Below are positions 42,567 to 53,580 of a stretch of DNA of 64,000 bases, piece by piece (positions within the stretch are counted from its first letter, which is position 1; each line of letters starts with the position of its first letter). The notes beneath the pieces are model-generated. The model saw only the letters and a list, made by a program, of their open reading frames with translations, ran no database searches and had not been told where the DNA came from. The translations under genes were made by a program, and so were the position numbers. This DNA is from Zizania palustris (Eukaryota; Streptophyta; Magnoliopsida; Poales; Poaceae). The stretch spans positions 90,851,108 through 90,915,107 of the forward strand of contig JAAALK010000080.1 of NCBI GenBank assembly GCA_019279435.1. The letters run 5' to 3'.

Positions 42567-44053
42567 ATGGACAGAGTTAGTAAAATACCTCTGTTCGATG
42601 GGACTGATTTTGCATACTGGAAGGTGCGCATGGAGGCTTACTTGCTAAGCCAAGGAAATGCAATTTGGGAGATTGTGGACTCACAATACTCGATCCCTGA
42701 AACTCGCACCTCTCAAACAGAGAAGGATCAGTATAATGCCAACTTCAAGGCTAGAAACATACTGTTCATTGGTTTGAGTAGAAGTGAGTTTGATAGGGTG
42801 CAGCACCTTAGGACAGCTAGGGAAATTTGGACTACACTCACTATTTTTCATGAGGGATCTACTTAGATTAAGGCCAGGCGCCAAAGCACATACAATCAAC
42901 AGTATCAGCTGTTTGTGCAGGCACCTCATGAATCTATATATGCCATGTTTTCCTGCTTTGATGCGATAGTGAGTAACTTGCGGTCCAACGGGATGCTTGC
43001 TTACAATGACCATGACAGGGCTATCAAGCTTCTCTATGCTCTTGACCGTAGCATATGGGAAGTGAAGATATCCAGCATTGAGGAGTCCGCAGGTTATGAC
43101 ACATTGACATGTGATGAGCTCTTCAGCAAGCTGAAGTCCACAGAGATTGCCAAGGCATCTCTTGCAGTGCATAGGAACTCCTTGCCACAGCCATTGGCAC
43201 TGGTTTCTAGCACTAGCCGTGGCACCACTGTAGAACCAAGCACATCAGGCACTTGTGTTTTTGAAAATGGTTTTGCTTTGTCCTCCCTGGTCTCCGTCAC
43301 TAAGGAGCAGGTGGATACTCGGGATGATGATGAGCTTGCTCTCATTGCCAGAAGGTTCACCCGTTTTCACCATGAGAGACGGGATCAGAGGAGAAGTGGT
43401 TTCAGTGGTTGTTTTGAGTGTGGCGACACTTCTCACATCAAGGCCAATTGTCCTAAACTCAAGAAGAGAGATGAGAGTGAGCACCCCAAATACCACAAGA
43501 AGGAAAGGAAACCCTTTGTGAAGGGCAAGCATGGCAAGGTGGCTAAGAGGGTAGCCAAAGCCGCTTCTAGAGCATTTGTTGCTGCTCTTAGCGACATCGA
43601 CACTTCCTCAACTGAGGAGTCGAGCTCTAAGGAGGAGGAGTATCCAAGGAAGGAGGAGAAGAAGGACAAGAAGGGACAAGATTTCACCGGCCTTTGCTTC
43701 ATGGCCGACAGCGATCACAGCGGCGATGAGCTTTACTCATCTGAGGTACCACTATCCTATGACCAGCTTTCAATTAAACTAGATGAACTGAATGAAGTAG
43801 TTCTTGGTCAGGATAGGTTACTTGTGCAAGCCGCTAGAGATAGAAAAGACCTTAGACTTAGGCTAGAATCTGTTTCTACTGATTATGCCATGCTTAAGTC
43901 TAGGGTTAATGATGCTGAATGTGAATCTTGTACTGTTGTCCTGGGTGAGCTTGCTCAGTTGCGTTCTGTACATGCTCAAACTCTATCTGAGCTTGAGACT
44001 GCATAGAAGCAACTTTTGATGGTTGATTCTAGTCCTCATGATATAATTGAATG
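42567..44053 (+). pseudogene. copia-B outer gag, N-terminal part
   Basis: Gag frame from ATG 42567 (MDRVSKIPLFDGTDFAYWKV), UBN2 domain, one premature stop at 42864-42866 (CAG to TAG by comparison with the inner copy). The CCHC knuckle CFECGDTSHIKANCP is at about 43410-43455. A Lys-rich and Ser/Glu-rich region and a coiled coil (DELNEVVLGQDRLLVQAARD) follow. A second stop lies at about 44004-44006 (CAG to TAG). At 44053 the frame is cut by the nested copia-B copy and resumes at 52604. Confidence 0.85.
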
Positions 44054-46109
44054 TGAGAAACCAAGGGTTGGTTTCGGAGTCTGTGATGAGTGATTGACAT
44101 ATTTTACCCTCGGATTCAAAGGGGTCCCTCTGAAGGGGTTCGGAGGCTGGTTCTTCGAAGGGGACTTCGGAGGCTATTTCACCGAAGGGTTCGGTGGGTC
44201 TGGTTGCTGCAGCTGTTGCAGCGGAGTGTGCCTGTCGGAGGGGTCCGACAGTACATGATGATTGGCTGTACCGAAGGTCTCGGTACTTTGGGCGGTACAC
44301 CAAAGTGTGTGCCAAAGGTTGCTTACCCGGAGAGGTCTCTGGGGTATTGGATACACTTGTCTGTTTGTCTGTGGTGCGCAGGGGACTTCGGAGGCGACGG
44401 ACGGTTCGTAGCAAGTGAACCTGGGTCAAGCGGGAGGCTTGATGCCAGGGGAGCACGGAGCTCCGTCACGAAGGCTACGAAGGGGTCGAGGTCGGACCTC
44501 GGGTCGAGGTGCGCCAAGAGAAGGCAGTAACGTGGAGCGTGGCTCCGGGTGAAGGTACCCCGAGACGAAGTCCTCGGAGGCGAGGCACTTCGAAGGGTAC
44601 TCCGGAAGGAGTGACTTCGAAGTATGGTGGATCAAGTCCTCAACAGAGGCAAGGTGTTCGAAGTGTGCTCCGGAGGGAGACACTCAAAGGTATACCCAAC
44701 GAAGGTCTCATAAGTCGAGGTGCATCGAAGGCATGGTCCGGGTGAGGCTCGTCGAGGAGTGTGCTCGGGGAGAGACACTGTGACGAAGTGCTCATGGAAT
44801 GCTTCATGCGGAGGCCTTGGACGAAGGAGGGACTTCGAAGGGTGGTACTCCGAAGGTGGGGCTTCGGAGTGAAGCAGGCTTCGGAGCAAGGCTGGCTCCG
44901 GAGTGAGGTGGACTTGAGGTACTTCGGCCATGTATGGCTTCGGTACACGGACTGACGGAGTTCGAGCTGGGGGAAGCTGCGAAGCCGTGGTGGTCCACTC
45001 CGAAGGTGTTGGTGCGAAGGCCCAAGGGCTTTGATGGCTTCGGCTCAAAACTGTCACTGTATCGAAGGCTGACTTCGGTGAAGCGAAGGCCATCAGGCTC
45101 AAAGCTTTTCACCGAAGCTACCGCACCCCTCGCGTGCGAAGGGGGGCTTCAGAAGGGTCCAAGACTGTAAAGGCTGAAGTGTCTGCTCTACAAAAAGCTG
45201 ATGCTGTCCCCTCTGCAAAGCTGACAGAGAAGCCTCCAAATAAAGTAGACTACCTTTTGTACCCCTCTGCTCTGATGAGACAAAACCATTGTAAACCCTA
45301 GGGGTAAAGTAGTCAATTCACATGAGTGAATAGTGGCTATAAATAGTGGAGGCTAGGTAGGTCACATTTAACACTTTGAGCATTCATTGTAGAACTCCTG
45401 TGCTAGCCACCACACTCTCTGTATTCATCCTGTGAGTTCAATTTTTGTGTTCGCTGTTCAAGCATCGAAGTCTTGATTTTGTGTTCAGTTTCTGCTTGAG
45501 CTTGTTTGCATACCTCGCTGCATGCTTCGATCTCTTGTGTGTCACTTCGATTGACTTGAGGTAGTGCACCGAAGCCTGTTTGGGCGAAGTGTGTTTTGAG
45601 CGAAGTGTGTTTTTCAGTGTGTGTTCGCTCTGTGTAAACTGGAGGCTAGACCTCGATGATTACTAGCGAAGCCCTGATCGAAGCCCGTCTTTCTTCCCGT
45701 GTCGAAGCCCTTAGCGAAGTCTGTTTTGTGTGCATTTTGATCTTCGAAGTACGAGGCCCAGCACCAGTTGCTGTCGCTAAGTATTTGGTCGAAGTCCTCA
45801 GAGGGTAGTCCGCTCTTGCGAAGGGTGAAGTGCGAAGCCTGCTCGAAGCACCCTGTGTGCGGAGCCTGCACTGACTTAGCAGAGCTGATTTTTCGGGGTT
45901 GTGGGTGGAGCGAAGTCTTCTTGGCTTCGAACTTTTGCTCCTTGCGAAGCCTGTATTCGGAGCTGTAAAATACCTCCGAACCAGTACTTCGAAGGGTGTG
46001 TTCGAAGCCTGTTCCGCAGAAGACAGAATTAAAACAGAAGGCTATTTTTAGTCTGAAATTTTAAAAAGCTCCCATTCACCCCCCTCTGGTCGCCATTTCT
46101 GGTCCAACA
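44054..46109 (+). repeat. copia-B inner 5' LTR
   Basis: The LTR is 2056 bp, with TATA at 45338-45345 and one copy of the ~101-bp unit that is triplicated in the outer LTRs. Like the outer LTR it is dense in CTTCGGAG/CTTCGAAG motifs in U3, plus CGAAG motifs in R/U5. Confidence 0.9.
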
Positions 46110-46173
46110 ATTGGTATCAGAGTAGGTTAAGATCACCAGTTGACTTTAACCGGTTTTGTGATCTCTTGGCGAC

Positions 46174-48633
46174 ATGGTCAGAGTTAGTAAAATTCCTCTA
46201 TTCGATGAGACTGATTTTGCATACTGGAAGGTGCGCATGGAGGCTTACTTGCTAAGCCAAGGAAATGCAATTTGGGAGATTGTGGACTCACAATACTCCA
46301 TCCCTGAGACTCACACCTCTCAAACAGAGAAGGATCAGTATAATGCCAACTCCAAGGCTAGAAATATACTGTTCATTGGTTTGAGCCGGAGTGAGTTTGA
46401 TAGGGTGCAGCACCTTAGGACAGCTAGGGAAATTTGGACCACTCTCACTATTTTTCATGAGGGCTTTACACAGATTAAGGCCAGGCGCCAAAGCACATAC
46501 AATCAACAGTATCAGCTGTTTGTGCAGGCACCTGGTGAATCTATAGATGCCATGTTTTCTCGCTTTGATGCAATAGTGAGTAACTTGCGGTCCAACGGGA
46601 TGCTTGCTTACAATAATCATGATAGGGCTATCAAGCTTCTCTATGCTCTTGATCATAGCATATGGGAAGTGAAGATATCCAGCATTGAGGAGTCCGCAGG
46701 TTATGACACATTGACCTGTGATGAGCTCTTCAGCAAGCTGAAGTCCATAGAGATTGCCATGGCATCTCTTGCAGTGCACAGAAACTCTTTGCCACAACCA
46801 TTGGCATTAGTTTCTAGCACTAGTCGTGGCACCACTGCAGAACCAAGCACATCTGGTACTTGTGTTCTTGCAGATGGTTTTTCTTTGTCCTCCCTGGTCT
46901 CCGTCACTAAGGAGCAAGTGGACACTCTGGATGATGATGAGCTTGCTCTCATAGCCAGAAGGTTCACCCGTTTTCATCATGAGAGATGGGATCAGAGGAG
47001 AAGTGGTTTTAGTGGTTGTTTTGAGTGTGGCGACACTTCTCACATCAAGGCCAATTGCCCTAAACTCAAGAAGAGAGATGAGAGTGAGTGCCCTAAATAC
47101 CACAAAAAGGAGAGGAAGCCTTTTGTGAAGGGCAAGCGCGGCAAGGTGGCTAAGAGAGTAGCCAAAGCCGCTTCCAAAGCATTTGTTGCTGCTCTCAGCG
47201 ATATCGACACCTCCTCAACTGAGGAGTCGAGCTCTGAGGAGGAGGAGTCCTCAAGGAAAGAGGAGAAGAAGGACAAGAAGGGACGAGACTTCACCGGCCT
47301 TTGCTTCATGGCCGACAGCGATCACAGCGGCGATGAGCTTGACTCATCTAAGGTACCACTATCCTATGACCAGCTTTCAATTAAACTAGATGAGCTGAAT
47401 GAAGTAGTTCTTGGTCAGGATAGATTACTTGTGCAAGCCGCTAGAGAAAGAAAAGACCTTAGACTTAGGCTAGAATCTGTTTCTACTGATTATGCCATGC
47501 TTAAGTCTAAAGTTAATGATGCTGAATGTGAATCTTGTACTGTTGTCATGGGTGAGCTTGGTCAGTTGCGATCTGTACATGCTCAAACTCTATCTGAGCT
47601 TGAGACTGCACAGAAGCAGCATTTGATGGTTGATTCTAGTCCTCATGATATAATTGAATGCATGAACTGTTCTTTATTACGTGAGAGCATTGATTTACGT
47701 GATAAGCATGTCCATGACTTAGAGGCTAGATTAGAGAGGGCCGATAGTTCTAAGGATGTTCAACCTGTTTGTGACACTTGCATAACCCTTAAGGACCAGC
47801 TAGGCACTGTTAGAGAGCAAGCTGAAAACCTTATGACTGAAAATGAGTACCTTCTCTCTATGGTTAACAAATGCACTGAGGGAAAGGGTAGGATGGACTT
47901 GCTCTTGGCCAAAACCAAGATCTGTGCTGACAGAGCAGGGGTAGCTCTAGGTTTGGGTTTTGAGAGGATCCCTTCAGATAGTAAGAACAAAACTGTTTTT
48001 ACCTCACCCACTACCTTAGAGAAAGAGAGAGCTCTGTTAGACACCCCATCAGCCAAAAAGCCTACCCGGACACCAAAGAAAACCACTCCTCCTGCCAAGA
48101 AAATCCCTCCCAAGAAAACCACTCAGCAGAAGCCCAAGGAGCCTGTGAGGGTTGCTCCTATGACCCATGAGAGTGCCCCTAGGAGAGTTTTTCATTGTTC
48201 CTACCGTCAGCGGGTGGGTAATTTGGTTGGGTTCTGTTTTCGTCGCATCAAGGATGAGCGACACTCTCAGGCAATGAGTTACCAGGACATGCATTACCCA
48301 TCTTTAGGTATGCATGAGTCTGAGTTTTACTATCGTCCTGTTTTCGAGGCTCCTCGTGCTTCTCGTAGAGGTTTTGCTCCTCGAGGTGTTCACCATGTTC
48401 CATATGGTGGTAGACACCGGGCGAGTAGCTTTGTACCTCATTAGAGTAGGAGACCTCGTCATGTTGTTAGATCACAGCATGTAGGTAGACATCGCACTTT
48501 GCATCATTCTGATTATCCAGTGCGTAGACAGTCTACTTTTACTGTGCCTACTACTCGTATCACTCAGTGCTGGATGCCTCGTCATATTTTCACTCACCCC
48601 AGCACTGAGCGATCGAGATTTTCTTATCATGTG
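46174..48633 (+). pseudogene. copia-B inner gag, nearly intact
   Basis: The frame is open from ATG 46174 (MVRVSKIPLFDETDFAYWKV) to a stop at 48442-48444, 756 residues. It has the UBN2 domain, CCHC knuckle CFECGDTSHIKANCP (about 47017-47062), Ser/Glu-rich DTSSTEESSSEEEESS, a long coiled coil with spaced Cys-x2-Cys pairs (CMNCSLLRES, CDTCITLKDQ), and a Pro/Lys-rich segment. A second knuckle remains as HCSYRQRVGNLVGFCF; its second Cys is Arg here, so that knuckle is damaged. The stop at 48444 is CAA in the outer copy, hence a mutation. The gag frame then runs in register into pol except for a TAG at 48634-48636, which both copies share. Confidence 0.85.
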
Positions 48634-51630
48634 TAGGCGGCAGATCAAGGCTTGGAGGGCACGTGGATCATGGACTCTGGTTGTTCACGCAATATGACCG
48701 GGGATGCAGCATGGTTCTCCAGCCTCACCACAACCAAGCAAAGGGAACATATCACCTTCGGGAACAATCGAAGGAGTAGAGTGAAAGGTAAAGGTGTGGT
48801 AAGAATTAACTCGAATTTCACTCTCAAAGATGTTGCTTTGGTTGAAAACCTGGGATACAATTTGCTTTCTGTATCTCAGTTGCTTGATGAGGGCTTTGAA
48901 GTGCGATTCCATCGCGATACTTCGCAAGTACTCAATTCTGATGGCATTGTGGTTTGTAAGATCTTTAGAGTTGGGAGAGTTTTTGGAGCTGATTTTTCCA
49001 AATCATCTGGTTCTTCTCATTGTCTTGTTGCACATTCTACCTCTGAGCTTTGGAAGTGACATATGAGACTAGGGCATATGAGCTTTGAGTTGCTCGCTCG
49101 TCTGAGTGCCCTAGGTTTGATCCGAGGATTGCCCAAGCTCAAGTTTGAGAAGAATTTAGTTTGCGCTCCTTGTCGACATGGAAAAATGATTGCCGCTTCG
49201 CATTCGCCAGTCACCATAGTGATGACTGAACAACCCGGAGAACTTCTCCACATGGACACTGTAGGTCCTTCTCGGGTTAGTTCTTTAGGCGGCAAGTGGT
49301 ATGTGTTAGTCATTGTCGAAGATTTCTCTCGCTACTCTTGGGTCTTCTTTCTTGCCAGCAAGGATGAAGTGTTCTCACACTTTCAGAGCTTGGCTTTGAG
49401 ACTTTTCACTGAACTCCCTGGTGCATTGAAATTCATTCGAAGTGATAATGACACTGAGTTCAAGAACAGTCTCTTTGTTGATTTTAGCATGGAGCATGGC
49501 ATAAAACATCAATTCTCTGCTCCGCGGGTTCCTCAACAAAATGGTGTTGTTGAGAGAAAGAACCGCACTTTGGTTGAGATGGCTAGGACGATGCTTGATG
49601 AGCACAGGACTCCTAGAAAATTCTGGGCTGAGGCCATGAACACTGCATGTTACATCTCAAACCGGATCTTCTTGCGCTCAATTTTGAATTGACATCTTAT
49701 GAGCTACGTTTTGGGAGACAGCCCAAGGTTACTCATCTTCTAGTTTTTGGCTGTCGTTACTTTATCCTAAAACGTGGTAATTTGGATAAATTTGAGTCGC
49801 GTTCTTCTGACGGGATCTTTTTGGGTTACACTACACATGGTCATTCTTATCGTGTTTATAATTTGGAGACTAACACTGTCATCGAGTCATGTGATGTGAC
49901 TTTTGATGAATCAACCCCCTCTGTTAGTTCTGCTCTTGAACAAGCAAATGAACACGATATGGAACAGACCATCTTCGAAGAAGAAGATCCCGGAGAGTTC
50001 GAGGATGAACCCCTACTACCCTCGACATCAACCCCCGAAGCCGACCCCGCTTCGACCACTTCGGCATAAGGTCCCGAAGCAACTACCTCGACATCGGTCA
50101 TCTTGGACCACTCCAACGCACAAGTCGAGAGGGAGACTGCATCCCGCCACGAGGCTCCACACCATGTTCAAAGGATGCATCCTCCGAGCAGATCATTGGT
50201 GAGCTTGATCAAAGGGTAACACGTTCTCATGCTCATTTCATTGATTCCGCTTTCGTTGCTTCTTTCGAGCCCTTAGATGTTAGTCATGCACTGTCTAATT
50301 CTAGTTGGATCAATGCCATGCATGAAGAACTTGAAAATTTTGAGAGAAACCAAGTCTGGACTTTAGTGATCCTCCACCAAACGTTCATTTCATTGGAACA
50401 AAATGGATTTTCAAAAACAAACAAGGGGAGGATGGGACTATAGTTAGAAACAAGGCTAGACTTGTAGCTCAGGGTTATTCTCAATTAGAAGGGATTGATT
50501 TTACTGAAACTTTTGCACTTGTTGCTTGTCTTGAGGCCATTAGGATTTTGCTTGCCTTTGCGACATCCCGGGGATTCAAACTCTATCAAATGGATGTCAA
50601 AAGTGCTTTTCTTAATGGTTTCATAGGCGGAGATGTTTATGTAAAACAATCTCCTGGTTTTGAAAACCCCAAATACCCACATAAAGTCCTTAAACTTCAT
50701 AAGGCTCTTTATGGACTCAAGCAGGCCCCTCGGGCATGGTATGATAGATTTAAGTCTTTTCTGCATAAGCAGGGGTATTTGATGGGATCTGTTGATAAAA
50801 CCCTGTTCACTCTCAAGCATGGCAAAGATTTCCTCCTAGTGCAGATTTATGTGGATGATATCATCTTTGGTGGCTCTTCTCATGCTTTGGTTGCCGAGTT
50901 TGCAGATGCCATGAGCAGGGAGTTCGAGATGTCCATGATGGGCGAACTCACATTTTTTCTTGGTTTGCAAATCAAGCAAAGAAAACAAGGTACTTTCGTC
51001 CACCAGACAAAGTACACCAAGGAACTGCTCAAGAATTTCGACATGGCTGATGCGAAGCCACTCGCCACTCCAATGGCTACATCTGTAGCATTGGATCCTG
51101 ACGAAGATGGAGAAGCCGTAGCTCAGAAGGAGTTCCGAAGCATGATCGGCTCCCTCCTCTACTTGACTGCTACGAGACCAGACATACACTTCGCAGTGTG
51201 TCTGTGCGCTCGTTTTCAGGCTTCACCACGAGCTTCGCACTGCCAAACGTTAAAGCGCATTCTCAGGTATCTCAAACATACCCTCGAGTTTGGCATTTGG
51301 TATTCAACGTCTTCCTCTTTGTGTCTTCGAGGTTATTCCGATGCAGATTTTGCTGGGTGTAGGATTGATAGGAAAAGTACTTCTGGTACTTGTTATTTTC
51401 TGGGTACTTCTCTGGTTTGCTGGTCTTCCCGCAAATAGTCTAGTGTTGCACAATTGATGGCTGAGGCCGAATATGTTGCTGTAGCTAGCTGTTGCTCTCA
51501 GATTTTGTGGATGGTTTCCACTTTGCGGGATTTCGGGTTAGATTATAAGAGTGTTCCACTTTTCTGTGACAACACTAGTTCTATTTGTATTGCAAATAAC
51601 CCGGTTAAGCACTCAAGAACCAAAGCTTTT
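48634..51630 (+). pseudogene. copia-B inner pol, broken and 3'-truncated
   Basis: Protease MDSGCSRNMTGDAAW (about 48670), then a stop at 49057 (CGA to TGA by comparison). Integrase HHCC (MRLGHMSFEL…CAPCRHGK) and core (MDTVGPSRV, RSDNDTEFKN, NGVVERKNR) run to a frameshift near 49690. The core motif has DNDTEF instead of DNGSEF. Further frameshifts lie near 50070-50390. RT has YVDDIIFGG at about 50847, a stop at 51436, and the RNase H motif MAEAEYVAVASCC. Pol ends at …NNPVKHSRTK and then runs into LTR sequence at about 51630. DIFTKPL is lost. Confidence 0.85.
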
Positions 51631-52598
51631 CACCGAAGCTACCGCACCCCTCGCGTGCGAAGGGGGCTTCAGAAGGGTCCAAGACTGTAAAGGCTGATAG
51701 TGTCTGCTCTGCAAAAAGCTGACGCTGTCCCCTCTGCAAAGCTGACAGAGAAGCCTCCAAATAAAGTAGACTACCTTTTGTACCCCTCTGCTCTGATGAG
51801 ACAAAACCATTGTAAACCCTAGGGGTAAAGTAGTCAATTCACATGGGTGAATAGTGGCTATAAATAGTGGATGTTGGGTAGGTCACATTTAACACTTTGA
51901 GCATTCATTGTAGAACTCCTGTGCTAGCCACCACACTCTCTGTATTCATCCTATGAGTTCAATTTTTGTGTTCCCTGTTCAAGCATCAAAGTCTTGATTT
52001 TGTGTTCAGTTTCTGCTTGAGCTTGTTTGCATACTTCGATCTCTTGTGTGTCACTTCGATTGACTTGAGGTAGTGTACCGAAGCCTGTTTGGGCGAAGTG
52101 TGTTTTTCAGTGTGTGTTCGCTCTGTGTAAACTGGAGTCTAGACCTCGCTGATTACTAGCGAAGCCCTGATCGAAGCTCGTCTTTCTTCCCGTGTCGAAG
52201 CCCTTAGCGAAGTCTGTTTGTGTGCGTTTTGATCTTCGAAGTACGAAGCCCAGCACCAGTGGCTGTCGCTAAGTATTTGGTCGAAGTCCTCAGAGGGTAG
52301 TCCGCTCTTGCGAAGGGTGAAGTGCGAAGCCTGCTCGAAGCACCCTGTGTGCGGAGCCTGCACTGACTTAGCAGAGCTAATTTTTTGGGGTTGTGGTGGA
52401 GCGAAGTCTTCTTGGCTTCGAACTTTTGCTCCTTGGGAAGCCTGTATTCGGAGTTGTAAAATACCTCCGAACCAGTACTTCGAAGGGTGTGTTCGAAGCC
52501 TGTTCCGTAGAAGACAATTAAAACAGAAGGCTATTTTTAGTCTGAAATTTTAAAAAGCTCCCAATCACCCCCCTCTGGTCGCCATTTCCGGTCCAACA
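51625..52598 (+). repeat. copia-B inner 3' LTR, 5'-truncated
   Basis: This is the right ~970 bp of the LTR, beginning at the equivalent of 45105 (CTTTTCACCGAAGCTACCGC). TATA box is at 51859-51866, one ~101-bp unit, and it ends GGTCCAACA at 52598. The junction with pol lies in a shared CAAA, so the joint used a short microhomology. Confidence 0.88.
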
Positions 52599-53580
52599 GA
52601 ATGCATGAACTGTTCTTTATTACGTGAGAGTATTGATTTACGTGATAAGCATGTTCATGACTTAGAGGCTACATTGGAGAGGGCCGGTAGTTCTAAGGAT
52701 GTGCAACCTGTGTGTGACACTTGCATAACCCTTAAGGACCAGCTAGGCACTGTTAGAGAGCGAGCTGAGAACCTCATGACTGAAAATGAATACCTTCTTT
52801 CTGTGGTTAACAAATGCACCGAGGGAAAGGGTAGGATGGACTTGCTCTTGGCCAAAACCAAGATGTCTGCTGACAGAGCGGGGTTAGCTCTAGGATTGGG
52901 TTTGTGAGAGGATTCCTTCAGACAGTGTAAACAAAACTGTTTTTTACCTCACCCACTACCTTAGAGAATTGAGAGAGCTCTGTTAGACACTCCTTCAGCC
53001 AAAAAGCCTACCCGAACTCTAAAGAAAACCACTCCTCTTGCAAAGAAAATTCCCTCCCAAGAAAACCACTCAGCAGAAGCCAAGGAGCCTGTGAGAGTTG
53101 CTCCTATGACCCATGAGAGTGCCTCTAGGAGAGTTTTTCATTGTTCCTACTGTCAGCGGGCAGGTCATTTGGTTTGAGTTCTATTTTCATCGCATCAAGG
53201 ATGAGTGACGCCCTCAGGCAATGAGTTTCCAGGACATGCATTACCCATCTCGAGGTATATGAGTCTGAGTTTTACTCTTGTCCTGTTTTCGAGGCTCCTC
53301 GTGTTTCTCGGAGAGGTTTTGCTCCTCGAGGTGTTCACCATGTTCCATATGGTGGTAGACCCCGGGCGAGTAGCTTTGTACCTCGTCAAAGTAGGAGACC
53401 TCGTCATGCTTTTAGATCTCAGCATGTAGGTAGGCCTCGCACTTTGCATCACTCTGATTATCCTATGTGTAGACAGTCTACTTTTACTATGCCTACTACT
53501 CGTATCACTCAGTGCTGGATGCCTCGTCATATATTCACTCACCCCAGCACTGAGCGATCGAGATTTTCTTATCATGTGTA
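52599..53580 (+). pseudogene. copia-B outer gag, C-terminal part
   Basis: Continues the gag interrupted at 44053: ECMNCSLLRESIDLRDKHVH, CDTCITLKDQ, then frame slips near 52905-53050, the Pro/Lys segment, the second knuckle as CSYCQRAGHLV and an Arg-rich end. It finishes at TAG 53578-53580 (…SYHV-stop), the same in-frame stop position as in the inner copy (48634). Confidence 0.8.

Larger units (their letters stand above)
44054..52598 (+). mobile_element. copia-B inner element, nested in the outer gag
   Basis: A second copia-B copy within the outer gag. Its 5' LTR is 44054-46109 (TGAGAAACC…GGTCCAACA). The target duplication is GAATG (44049-44053 and 52599-52603), and joining the flanks restores the outer gag frame (…HDIIE-CMNCSLL…). 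Gag is nearly complete and pol is present with several stops. The 3' end is defective: pol breaks off at about 51630 and joins directly to the middle of the LTR, so the end of RNase H, the purine tract and the U3 of the 3' LTR are missing. The right LTR end is intact. It is younger than the outer element. Confidence 0.92.
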
